From positions 1 to 64,000 of the forward strand of contig BLJB01000117.1 of assembly GCA_013423325.1 (NCBI GenBank): a stretch of 64,000 nucleotides of DNA, written 5' to 3'. The stretch comes from Usnea hakonensis. Its lineage: Eukaryota; Ascomycota; Lecanoromycetes; Lecanorales; Parmeliaceae. Under the pieces are notes generated by a model. It made no database searches. It was given only the letters and a program-made list of their open reading frames with translations, and was not told the DNA's origin. Numbering within the stretch: position 1 is the stretch's first letter; each line of letters begins with the position of its first letter. The position numbers and the translations under genes were made by a program. Below are positions 44,153-55,300 of the stretch, in pieces.

Positions 44153-46020
44153 ATGGACGCGGGTAATGTACCTCAAGGAGAGGCAGAAGAACATGCAATA
44201 CATCATCGTCCGACGAAACAAACCTCCACACTATCCGGCAGGAATACCAATTCATCCAGATCGAGTATAACAAGCCAAGATCCTGCAGCTAGCACAGATG
44301 CTGATGCTGATGTTGATCTCCTTGCATCTAATATGGACGGTGCTGCATTTGGATATCGGCGACGCAGGGCGCAATTAATGGACAGATTAGAGAATGGGAA
44401 TGCCGGGCGGAAGGAAAATGTGCGCCGTCATCGGAACACATCAGGAGCCTCCAACGAAGAAGACAAGCAATTGGCGTACTCTTCTGACGAGAGCCACGCC
44501 TCGGATTTTTCTTCGAGAACCACGAGCGAAGACTTTGAGCTCGATCATCTGACTACAGAAGATCCTTTTAGTGATGATGAGGAGGTAGGCATGACAAAGA
44601 GAGACAAAAGGCACAGAAAGAGAAGGCGGAGGAAGGCCGTAAGGATGGACGAGCGATTTGCTGGCAATGTCAAAGTGCCAAGGCCGAACAAGGCATTCAC
44701 ACACAAGGGTGTCTACACGGCGTGGCTCATCAACGCACTTCTAGTAGCTTCGTGGTACGCCTTCTCGCTCTCAATCTCTATTGTGAGTAAAGATGAAGAG
44801 CCTCAAGAAAACCCCACCCTCCTTGCTGATTAGCTTAATAGTACAACAAATGGATGTTTTCGGAGAAATATCTGAATTTCCATTTTCCTCTATTCACTAC
44901 ATGCCTCCATATGCTCGTCCAGTTCTGTCTAGCCAGCATCGTTCTCTATTTCATTCCCCGATTGCGACCTCGAAGCGACAGTTTAACGAATCCTCAAAAC
45001 CACTATCATGTTCGTCAGGACACTTTACAGAGCGAGAAGTCTCTTATGACTAAGATGTTCTATTTCACCCGCGTGGGGCCTTGCGGAGCTTCCACCGGTC
45101 TTGATATTGGGCTTGGCAACATGAGCCTGAAGTTCATTACTCTTACTTTCTACAGTATGTCTGTCGTGGTCACTAACGCACATGCGCTGATAGTTTATCT
45201 TTTAGCGATGTGCAAATCCTCATCTCTGGCGTTCGTCCTCGCTTTCGCCTTCCTTTTCCGCCTCGAAGACCCTTCCATCAAATTGGTCTTGATCATCACT
45301 ACAATGACAATAGGCGTTATTTTGATGGTGTCCGGGGAAACGGCTTTCGATGCCCTCGGTTTCATTCTCGTCATCTTGGCCGCCTTCTTCTCAGGTTTTC
45401 GCTGGGCGCTCACTCAAATTCTGTTGCTCAAAAACCCTGCGACGAGCAATCCTTTCAGCAGTATTTTCTTCCTTGCACCTGTCATGTTCGTCAGCTTAGC
45501 CATCATAGCCGTCCCTGTCGAGGGCTTCGTCGACCTTGCTCATGGATTGAAGGCTCTTGTCGATGCTAAAGGGGCCTTCTTGGGAATCTGCATATTGCTA
45601 TTTCCGGGCTGTCTCGCCTTCATGATGACTTCGTCCGAATTTGCGCTTCTTCAGCGAACTTCCGTCGTTACGCTCAGCATCTGCGGCATTTTCAAAGAAG
45701 TCGTCACCATCGCCGTTGCAGGCATAGTTTTCAAGGACCCGTTGACTCCTATCAATGTCACCGGATTGTTGGTAACTATCGCCAGTATAGGGGCATATAA
45801 TTACATCAAGATCACGAAGATGAAAAAAGATGCTATTAAGGAGGTCGCAGAGGAGTCAGACCCCACCAACGATGACGATGGAAGCGTAAGTGCGACGGAG
45901 CCAATGCTTGCCCCCCCTCAAGCGATTTGGCAAGGAAGACTGTCTGCAGATGTACCTACTGGTAGAGCTCGAGCTGGATCGAATGCTGGATCGATCAAAG
46001 GCTTACGCGATAACGAGTGA
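44153..46020 (+). CDS. Nucleotide-sugar/triose-phosphate transporter family (SLC35C2/Ymd8-like)
   Basis: Exons 44153-44782, 44842-45154 and 45206-46020 join in phase to 585 aa. About 170 N-terminal residues are hydrophilic (acidic, then a KRDKRHRKRRRRK basic cluster), followed by ten hydrophobic segments of the TPT/EamA superfamily: YTAWLINALLVASWYAFSLSI, then YNKWMF, GLDIGLGNMSLKFITLTFYTMCKSSSLAFVLAFAFLFRLE, and later FALLQRTSVVTLSICGIFKEVVTI. The STGLDIGLGN and TMCKSS signatures point to the SLC35C2/Ymd8 branch in Golgi or ER membranes. Substrate is unknown. Intron 2 (45155-45205) is 51 nt, a multiple of three with no stop, so retention would insert 17 residues into a helix. ATG 44153 is the first start in frame. 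Confidence 0.88.
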
Positions 46021-46296
46021 GAGGGATGAGTGACGGTAAAAGGAATAGACCTTATGGAAAGGATCTTGGCTGTATGTGTTGATTATTTTCGCAGGGAGTG
46101 ATGGGAAGGTCTGGGAAGGTCTTGGCATACAGCGTGATGGGAAAGAGTCTTGCGATACCAGGCAGGCAGCATGTATCAGTAGTATATTCCTAAAGTATGG
46201 AATTTGGGCTGACATTGCTTTCTCGAGTTGCGATGTATTCGAGATTTCATGTTATACTCGATTTACAGCGAAGAGTCTTGGATACGCGCATAAGCT
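46021..46296. other. Convergent intergenic region
   Basis: These 276 bp lie between the 3' ends of the transporter and the DNL zinc-finger gene. Nothing was recognised. A short direct repeat (GTGATGGGAA, at about 46100 and 46134) is visible. Confidence 0.45.
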
Positions 46297-46978
46297 TTAT
46301 TGTGACCCTTCAAATCTGTTGTCCTCTGTCTGACTCCCATCATCCCAAAATTCAACTTCTCCCTTTGCGTCTAACATTCCCCTCTTCACTAGTTGACCCT
46401 TCTGTCTCATTAAATCCTCGATGGTGAACGATTGATCTCCAAAGATCTGTTTCAAGTTTGTCAGTACCCATAGATTTCAGTGTTTGAACTCTGGCGTCCA
46501 GCACGTAGAGGTGTTGAAAACCTACCTTTAAATGGTCGCTAATGACATGCCGATTCGAACACTCAGGACATGTGATCAAAACCGACCCTTTGTGGTATCC
46601 ATGTTTCGAGATGGTGTGAGTAGAGCGATGCTTACATGGTTTGCATGTAAAGGTGATCTCGTAAGCGGGTGGTCTCTCCTGGGGGCTTTCGGTGTTGCCA
46701 TGGTCGTCCGGTAAGTGTGCGACTGCTTGTGGCAGAGCGGACGCCGAATCAGAGACTCGACGGCTCTGAAGAAAACGGGCTGCAGATATTCGTTGTGGGA
46801 CACCGCGTTCGGGGGTAGATGGTGGTGAACGCGAAAAGGGAGAGCTGGGACAACGGAGGGGCGCAAGTTGGGAGAAGGGGTGGCGAGGCGATGTCGCTGG
46901 ATGGGGCTGGCGCAGCGCAGATCTGAGAGGTCTAAGCTGCCGAAATATAGTGCTAAGAGTCTGTTCTGCTTTCGTCAT
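46297..46978 (-). CDS. ZIM17: Mitochondrial DNL zinc-finger protein (Zim17/Hep1/DNLZ)
   Basis: It keeps the mitochondrial Hsp70 soluble and active. Exons 46978-46526 and 46446-46297 join in phase 0 to 200 aa. The DNL zinc finger has Cys112, Cys115, Cys137 and Cys140 (CKPC...CPEC) around the TISKHGYHKGSVLI core, followed by NRHVISDHL. Exon 2 supplies IFGDQSFTIEDLMRQKG and the short C-terminal tail. The start at 46978 was chosen because it gives a basic, Ser-rich presequence (MTKAEQTLSTIFRQLRPLRS). The frame is open 62 codons further upstream, but that stretch lacks presequence character. Confidence 0.93.
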
Positions 46979-47392
46979 GTTTTCTTGAGGAGAATTGTGA
47001 ACTTCAAAGAGGACGGAAAGTAAAGTAGAAAAGCGGCTGAAAACGTCAGAATCTCTTTTAGCGTCTGGCTGAAATTCGGGATCTACAGTGGGATGCATCC
47101 AGGTACCACCGAAGCGTAAAGGAGCAAAAACACTGCACGACCGAGCGCGCTGTATTGCTTTCAATGTTTATACAGGCTTCCTTCAGGATCCACCTCATTT
47201 GATCCTCTTGCACCGTCTTGCGTCCCGTGAATAGATACCCTTTCCATCACCGAATCTTCACCTCATTGAACGTCCTTCGCTTGTCCCCATAGTCCCCATA
47301 GTTGAACCACATCGATCCATGTCGAAGCCACTGTTCTCCAAGAGGCACGAAAGATAGTATATGCGGATCGAGTCGTACCTCTAAACACTACA
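46979..47392. promoter_or_regulatory. Divergent promoter region of ZIM17 and CUL3
   Basis: 414 bp separate the two start codons, so both promoters must lie here. A short TCCCCATAG direct repeat is at about 47284-47301. No factor site was recognised. Confidence 0.45.
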
Positions 47393-50187
47393 ATGACTGC
47401 TGCGAGGGGAAGAAAGATCCGTCCCCCAAGACGCGTAAGTCGATTGAGAGGTCAAAGGCCTACGAAATCACATGGCACAAGTCAACACCTACTCCAATGT
47501 CAAATTCTTCGACACACAAGCTCGATTCAATGAGTTGTAGCTTTCGATTTTCCCCCCAATATAGAGCCAACTACATATCCCACGTTGACGATGAAGGCTA
47601 AGAATATCCTTTTACAGGGTTTGGGTACCAGCGATGCAGTTGACTTTGACTCGATGTGGGACGTCTTGGCCTCTTCACTTCGAGAAATACACACCAAAAA
47701 CGCCTCAAAGCTGTCATTCGAGGAGCTTTATCGCAATGCATACAAGCTTGTGCTCAAAAAGCGGGGTGAGAGTCTATACACTAAGGTCAAGGAGTTTGAA
47801 GAAGAGTGGCTCGCAAATGAGGTCCAACCACGAATCATCCAGGAGCTCTCTCAGAACCTCCTCATCGCCACATCGGAAACCCAAACGATCACCACAGCCA
47901 ACGAGAAAAGAGTTGCCGGAGAAAAGCTACTGAGAGCTCTAAAGGAAGCATGGGAAGATCACAATCTTTGCATGAATATGACTACGGATGTCCTCATGTA
48001 CATGGTGTGCTAGCTCCAGAGCCTCAAAGCAGAATGTGAGAAGAGAATCATGTTGTCACTGACCAGTATGCAGGACCGTGTCTACTGCAAAGACTTTCGG
48101 AAACCGTCGATTTTCACTGCCTCCATGGGGCAGTTCCGCGATCACGTACTGAGAACTCCCCTTTCTGACAGCCCTGACGACCATATTAGCGTTGCCCACA
48201 TTCTGAACGCCGTTATTTTGGATCAAGTACAAATGGATCGAGAAGGCGATATCATCGACAAATCGCTTTTGAAATCCTGTGCCTACATGCTAGAGGGTCT
48301 TTATGAAACAGAAGATGAAGATGAATCTACTAAGCTATACCTCACAAGTTTCGAGCCCGAGTTTCTCAGAGCAAGCGAAGAATTCTACCGTATAGAAGGC
48401 GCCAAATTATTGTTGGAAGCAGATGCTGGGACGTTCTGTAAAGACGCCAGGAAACGAGTCAATGAGGAGGAAGACCGATGCAGATCGACATTATCTCCAT
48501 TGACCCTGACGAAGATCAAAAGCGTTGTCGAGACCGAGCTCATCAAGAGGAATCTTCCTGAAGTCATAGCGCTGGAGGGTAGTGGCGTCAAATACATGTT
48601 GGACAATGAGCGGCTGTTAGAACTTGAGCTAATGTACGAGCTGAGCGCGAGAGTCGATCCCAAGAAGGAGGAGCTGAGGAAGGCTGTTCAGGCTCGCATA
48701 TTGGAGATGGGAAACGATGTGAACAAGTCTACCGCTGCTGCAACACAAACTCCGCCAAGAGCCTCCGAGCAAGACGGCGAAAAAGCTGAAGGAGACGAGA
48801 AGACTTCGGAGAAGCCAATAAGCCAGCAAACCACAGCAGCTATCAAGTGGGTAGATGATGTATTGCAATTGAAAGAGAGATACGACAACGTGCTCACCCA
48901 AGCTTTCAAGTCAGATCAAGGCTTACAAACTGCATTCGCGCGCAGCTTTACGGACTTTATCAATGCATTCGAGAGAAGCTCTGAATACCTTTCGCTTTTC
49001 TTCGACGAAAATATGAAGAAGGGCATCAAGGGCAAGACAGAGAACGAGGTTGATCTGCTCCTGGACAAAGGCATCACTTTACTGCGGTACATCCAGGACA
49101 AAGACATGTTCGAACGCTACTACAAGAAGCATCTGTCTAGACGATTGCTGATGAAGCGCTCCATCAGCATGGATGCCGAACGGCAGATGATATCCAAGAT
49201 GAAGATGGAGGTCGGAAATACGTTCACGCAGAGGATCGAAGCAATGTTCAAAGACATGGCCGTCTCAGCAGATCTCACGTCCAACTACAAAAGGCACGTT
49301 GCTGAGTTAGGCGATCCGGATCCAAAGAGGGCGGAAATTGAGGTCAACGTTCTGACCAGCACCATGTGGCCGCTCGAGTCTATGACGCCCTCTTATAATG
49401 AGGGAGAGGATCGACCGCGATGCATCTTCCCCACCCAGATCGACAGAATTAGGCAAGGCTTTGAAAAATTCTATCTCGACAAGCATAGCGGACGCCAACT
49501 TACCTGGCAGGCAAATATGGGTACTGCAGATCTTCGAGCCTATTTCCCGGAAATGAAAGGGACCAAGAAGACAAGAGAGATCAATGTATCGACGTACGCG
49601 ATGGTGATCCTTCTTCTATTCAACGATCTGGCTCCAGGAGGATTCATGACTACCGAAGAGATTCAGGCACAAACGAACATCCCCTTCAACGAGCTCACGC
49701 GAAATCTTCAATCGTTGGGTGTGGCGCAGAAAACGAGAGTTCTCCGCAAGGAGCCTATGAGCAAAGACGTCAAGATTGATGATAAATTCTACTTCAACGA
49801 GACTTTCTACTCGCAATTTCAAAAGTTCAAGATTGGCGTGGTGACAAGTGGCAATAAGGTAGAGGATTCTCAAGAGCGATCTGAGACAGAAAAGAAAAAC
49901 AACGACACTCGAGGCGGTGTGATTGAGGCCGCTGTGGTGCGGATCATGAAGTAAGCCAATCTTCCTCGACGGAGGAGTCATGCCCAGCAGAACGCTGACC
50001 CAATATCCATAGGCAACGCAAAGAATTGACCCATCAGAAGCTGATGGCCGAAGTGATCCAGCAATTGGCAGCCAGATTTATGCCGGATGTCAACATGGTG
50101 AAGAAAAGAATTGAAAGTCTGATAGAGAGGGAGTATCTGGAGCGCATTGAGGAACGAGAACCAGCAGCGTATCGGTATTTGGCATGA
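47393..50187 (+). CDS. CUL3: Cullin-3, scaffold of BTB-type CRL3 ubiquitin ligases
   Basis: Exons 47393-47434, 47618-48004, 48074-49950 and 50013-50187 join in phase to 826 aa. The first exon encodes MTAARGRKIRPPRR, the conserved basic start of fungal cullin-3, then GLGTSDAVDFDSMWDVL and the KNASKLSFEELYRNAYKLVL cullin repeat. The cullin-homology domain contains LLLDKGITLLRYIQDKDMFERYYKKHLSRRLL and GRQLTWQANMGTADL. The C-terminal winged helix has VRIMKQRKELTHQKL with the lysine that accepts Nedd8. A Gln/Glu/Thr-rich insertion (about 48718-48840) is low-complexity. It pairs with BTB adaptors and Rbx1. The last intron splits the codon of the neddylation lysine. Confidence 0.96.
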
Positions 50188-50963
50188 GATGGCCCACTGC
50201 TTTCTGCAAATACGATGTGGCGAGATGAAGTCGATTTTATCAAGCATTTAGCGTGGGGCGAGATGGCAGTGGGGCGTTCTGAATATGGGGCATCCTGGCC
50301 GTGAGGGAGGCTCTGGACGCTTTTAGCCCGCAGGAGGATTCTAGGTACGAGTTCTCTATATTGAGTGCAGCCAATTTAGCAAATAACTCAGGTGCAACTA
50401 TGTTGCGATAAGATGACTGCTGTCATTCAATGTAGTGTGCCTTGCCATGTCCCTTGGCTTAGAAAGAATACATATCCCAATGTCGCCCCTATACCCTAAC
50501 CCCTAACCCCTATCGTCCCACTATACTGGCAGCATAAAGGCATATTCCGTACGCCGTACTCTACATGGTGCTAACTGCGCAAGTGCCGGAAGCGCCCGCC
50601 GTTACTCCAAAGCAAATCTGGAGTAGCTGATGTTCTCACCTTTTCTTTACTGACCTTCCTCCCTCACATCTTTGAGTACGAGTACGCTCTGCAGCAAGTG
50701 AAGGAGAGGTGTGGGAGGTGTACGATACTCTCACAATTCACCTGTTGCACGCCTTCCTCTCCTTTGGTTCACCGTCACTCCTTTGCCTGTGGTCCTATCT
50801 CTGCCGTCGCATTTTGCAGGGCGCCCGGCTTTAGAAATTAGAAGCCCCTTCTTCCTACTTCGACAGAGGACGGAAGCCTGAAGACAGCAAGAGATCGCCT
50901 TCGGCAATGCGTCTTTGACAGGATTTTGGAAGTCATCAATCGCCAGAGCACACCTGTGTGAGG
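50188..50963. other. Intergenic, presumed LSM12 promoter with telomere-like repeat
   Basis: No gene was found. It contains the telobox-like tract at 50493-50510 and CGTACGCCGTAC-type palindromic motifs near 50548. Confidence 0.5.
50493..50510 (-). promoter_or_regulatory. Degenerate telobox (CCCTAA/CCCCTAA units)
   Basis: The plus strand reads ACCCTAACCCCTAACCCC, about 455 bp upstream of the LSM12 start. It resembles the APN1 telobox but its unit length varies from 6 to 7 bp. Confidence 0.5.
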
Positions 50964-51864
50964 ATGGCCGAGAGTACGAAGCGTCAGAACAATGCTGGAG
51001 GCAAAGCTCCGGTTGCGACGCCTAACGTTGGCCAGCTGGTGTCTCTCGAGACTGCCCTGAGTGGAGCTATTGGAGGAAAGTAAGTGGTACCGCACGATGT
51101 ATCTTCTTTCAGCATATCAATTCTCTACAATGCTCGTGATGCCCCGTGCACCGCCTTTTCAGCTAGTGTGTTGCTCCAGCTAACACGCCTCTCCTCTCCA
51201 CAGAGTCCGCCTTCAAACCATCGTCCCCGCTCATCCCATCCTCGAAGGCATCCTCTATACCATTTGCCCCATCACCCACCTCGTTGCCCTTTCCACCGCT
51301 CCTCCCAACACAACCCACCACCTCCTTCCCCTCCCGTCCATAACAGCACTCACCATCCTCTCCCCACCCCCCTCAGTTCCAGCGCCCCCTCCATACCTCT
51401 CTACAACGGCCCTCCAGGCGCGTGCAGCAGCCGCTTTACAGCGCGCACATGAAAAAGCTAGCAAGGTCAATAGGAATGTCAGTAAGGAAGCACAGGAGAT
51501 ATTTGATGCCATCAGCAGAATGTTGCCGACCAGATGGGAGGGAAAGGATATCGTGGTCATGGATCAGGTTATTGTCAAGGGTCCGGGGTATAGGAGTGAG
51601 GACTGTAGGGCCAGAAAGGAAGCGGGATCGGCTTTGGCTAGGGTGAAGAAGGTGGTGAGTAAATTTTCGCTGCTCGCAGGACGGGAAAGCCGTCTTAGCG
51701 ACTTAGCTGCTGCGGCGGTCTCAAGGTTGCTGACGAAACGGTGCTTCTAGCTTGAGAACGAACGTAAAAAACTTGCCCAGCGCGAGCCCAAAGGACCTAA
51801 GCCCGTCATACCGGTCGTGCCCGCCATCCCGGCTTTTTCGGGAGGACCCAGGAAGGGTGGATGA
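50964..51864 (+). CDS. LSM12: LSM12 homologue (Lsm plus anticodon-binding-like domain)
   Basis: Exons 50964-51079, 51204-51654 and 51751-51864 join in phase to 226 aa. An Lsm-like fold spans about residues 20-80 (VGQLVSLETALSG, then VRLQTIVPAHPILEGILYTI). The AD domain follows, recognised by ALQRAHEKASKVNRNVSKEAQEIFDAI and the segment WEGKDIVVMDQVIVKGPGYR. The tail is Pro-rich and basic. LSM12 proteins work in mRNA metabolism with Ataxin-2/Pbp1, which is family knowledge. The gene is convergent with UTP20. Confidence 0.92.
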
Positions 51865-52384
51865 TTGATGTCCGATTAAACATCGACGCAACACCAACGC
51901 GATACTAATAACGGATTATGCGTCTGGAATGCGACGGAATTGAAATATGTGTTAGGAAGAGAGCCGAACGAGCTAGGTTTGGTCCTTACGAAAGACGATC
52001 AAACGTATGTTTGGTCTGTATTATATCTCCAACGAAAGTGAATTGAGATAATTGTGTCGTCGAAGCCCAAAAGATCGTGGATATCATAAGAGGCGTGGAA
52101 GCTAGTTAGGCTAAAAATGTGCCTGATGGTCAATATCGCTCCTGGGTAGCCACTAGTCTTGATACTATCAAGTAAATACTAAAATCAATGGATAATACTC
52201 CATGTGGCCATCTCTGGTGGTAAGACTGCTAGACTGCGACTAGCCAGCCTTTGATATCTGTACAGTTTCATCACACATTGCAGCGTAACATCATACATGC
52301 AAGCTTTTACCCTGTTTGCTTTTTCCGTGCTCCTCTGGCTATGCAAATCGGCGAAACGGCGAATCGCACCTGACTCCATCATCA
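51865..52384. other. Convergent intergenic region, no gene
   Basis: It lies between the 3' ends of LSM12 and UTP20. No coding signal was recognised. The pyrimidine-rich plus-strand sequence that begins near 52380 is already the basic C-terminus of UTP20. Confidence 0.5.
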
Positions 52385-55300
52385 TCACCAGCCCCTCCTC
52401 CTCCCCCTCTCCTCCCCACCCTTTTCTTTCCTCCTCTCCTTCTTCCTCACCCCTTTCCTCCTCTTCCTCTCGCCCTCCCTCTCCGGCTCCGCTACCGCCT
52501 CAATCCTCCTCTTCACCCTCCTCCCCTCCCTCCTCTCCTTGACCCCCTCTCTCACTCCCTGCAACACATTCACGTACTCCGTCGTCCCCAGCTTCTTCTG
52601 CAGCAACGCCATCAGTTCTTGGCTGTTACCGACGAGCGTTTTGTAGCCTTCGGTGAAGGCGGTATCGGTGGAAAACGGGGCCGGAATGGCGGGGTCGGTG
52701 AGGTTGTGCAGTGGGAGGAGGAGGGCTGGGAGATGCGGGGTTAGGGTCGGTGTGGCTATGTTGTTGGTGAGTGCGCCGAGGAGGGTGAGGGAGGCGTGGA
52801 GAGGGGTCAGGGATGGGACACGGGTCGTGAGGGGACCGCGGCGGAGTAGGGAGGCGGCGCGTTGGATGAGGTAACCGAGTGCTGGTTTGACCGCAGAAGC
52901 AGATGCTTCTTTTTCTTCTAGGCCGCTTTCTTCCTCTTCTTCGGATTGTCCGCCGTCGAGGATTCCTGCTTCAGGCTGGTGATCTTTCTGTGGCCAGGGC
53001 ATAGATGCCTGTGCTATGATTTTGCCGAGAAAGACTAAATTCCGAACACTTTGGCTAGCGAGCTCTTCGCTCACTCCGGGCACTCTTAGCAAAACGAGGG
53101 AGGCTCTCGTAACTTTGATGACCTCCTGTTCCCTGAGCCACAGACCACCCGAGCCCTTGAGAGGTAGTGAGAAAGTTTCAATACCGACATTGCTCTTGGC
53201 GAAGTCCGCAAAGTACGTCCCCAGTAGTTTGGCAGCCGACAATTTGACCCAAGCGTGGGGAAAGAGAAGGCATTGACAGACACTCGCCCATATAGGAGCG
53301 GTGCTTGCAGCAAAGGTTGAGTTTGGGAATAATTGGCAAATCTTAGCAAAAGTCTGCAAGGCGAAGTATAGCAGCTCCCAGTCAGCCTGGACAGGGGCTT
53401 TGAGGTTGCTTTTGAGAATCTGTGTCAGTCGAGCCTGGAGCGGCGGAATCTCCTTTTCGCCTTTGATACCATCTATATCAAGATACAGGCAATACATCTG
53501 AAGCGCGACTCTAATAAGAAGAGTCTCCTCATACTGGCCCAGCCAGGAACGAAGTAAATTGAGGAATGACTGGGTGCGCTCGGCGTCCGCCCGCTCAAAA
53601 CTCTTCTTCAGTAAGGCTCCAGCCATTTCTCGGCAATCGCTGGACTCGTCGTTGACTATGACCATGACTAGGGGGACGAAGAAGATTCCAATGACTTCTT
53701 GCACCAGGTCTTCTCCTAATTTGGTAAATAGGAGGTGGACGGCTTCCATGACTGACTGACGACCTTCCTGGTGTTTGTAATCGAGATTTCGGACCAGGAA
53801 GCCGAGTTGCTTGGAAAACCGATCCTTGCTCTGAGGATAGTCCATGACGAATTGGAAGTATGCACCCCGGGCCATATCACGCGCGCCTCGAGTTTGATTG
53901 GTGACCATGATGACAGCGACGGTGTCGAGTACTTCATAGACCTCCGTAATCACGACTTTGCGAGTCATGATGGCTTTCAGGAAGTTGAAAGCTATTCCCT
54001 GTTTATCAGGCTCTTCGAGGTCCGGGACGAGACGCCTAAGAAGATAAGCTAGGTCTGTCTCTTTAATCTCGATCGACCTTCGCTCCCGCAGAATCGCGGA
54101 CACGAGCTTCAACGCTGCCTGTGCTAGCTCTACATTGGTCGAAGTCGAGGATTTCACTATTTTCACACACTCAGAAACATATATAGCTGCATTTTCGTCT
54201 ATTGCCTTCAGTGGAACCTTGATGATTGTGGTAAGCAGACGAAGTGCGGATATCTGGACTTCCTCGTTGGATTTGACAATGCTGTCGCCAATGATAGGGA
54301 TGAAAGCTGCAAGCATTGACGGCGTTTGAAGAGCTTCATATTTATGTAGCACCATTCGAAGCACATCGAGGGAGAACTTAGCAAGCTTGTAATTGTACGA
54401 CGAAGCACTCTCATGAGAGCCAGTCTTATTTGCTCCCTTGTAGTTGATCAAGAAGCGTTTGGCACGATGATCCGCCATCGATTCCCTTCCACTTGGGCCT
54501 CGTCCCGTCTTATATACCTCTGTGATGATTTCGTAACAGAAGACTAGTATCCGGGGGTCTTGAACGGCTTGATTGCGAAGAAGACCATTTCCAATGCGTC
54601 TCAGCAGCTCGTCAATCTTCTTCACCATACGTAGATCTAACCTTTCCTCCAGCAGGGTTTGCAGTGGGCGGACGAGATGCACAAAGTTTTCCATTGTTGT
54701 TGTCTTTGCGACAAGCTCCAGTGAATCGTAGCTTTTGCTACTTTTTACCTCTTTCATTTTGCTTATGTACTCTTCTGCATCCTTTTCTTGGCCCGTGGTC
54801 CCGAATATGTCGTCCATAATCACGGAGATAATCTGTGAGAGACAATAGTCTAAATCGCCGGTTTGAAATACAGGAGTTGTGGCCACCAAGATTGAATGTA
54901 CCGTAAAAGACAAGACATGTAGTTGGTACCCTCTGGCGAGAGCACCCCGCAGCTCTTTTATGACGAAGCCAAAATACTGCGGACCTATCAGAGTGGATAT
55001 CTCCACCAATGTCTTCCGAGTTAAGTCTCTAGACTCTTGTGCTCGGCTGCGGAGAATGTGGCAAACATCAGTCAAAACAGGAGGCAATCGGAGTTTTAGC
55101 CGATCATGAGGTAAAAGCTTCAGTAGCTTGACGACAGAGACTGCGACGTGGACACGAAGGCTGACCGTAGATTCGTCCTTGTCATGGAGAAACCTTTCAA
55201 GTGAAGGTAATAAATTTGTTGTTAGATCATCAGAGAGGATCACCTGCCCCGGCACTGTAGCAGCTAGTGTGCTGCAGGTGGTGACAGATGCTGATGATTC

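Noticed and set aside
37097..50510. Telomere-like tracts as evidence of a chromosome end
   Set aside because: They are 18 bp long and flanked by single-copy housekeeping genes on both sides.
52297..52744. Proline-rich plus-strand frames near 52.3-52.7 kb
   Set aside because: They are antisense shadows of the Lys/Arg/Glu-rich C-terminus of UTP20.
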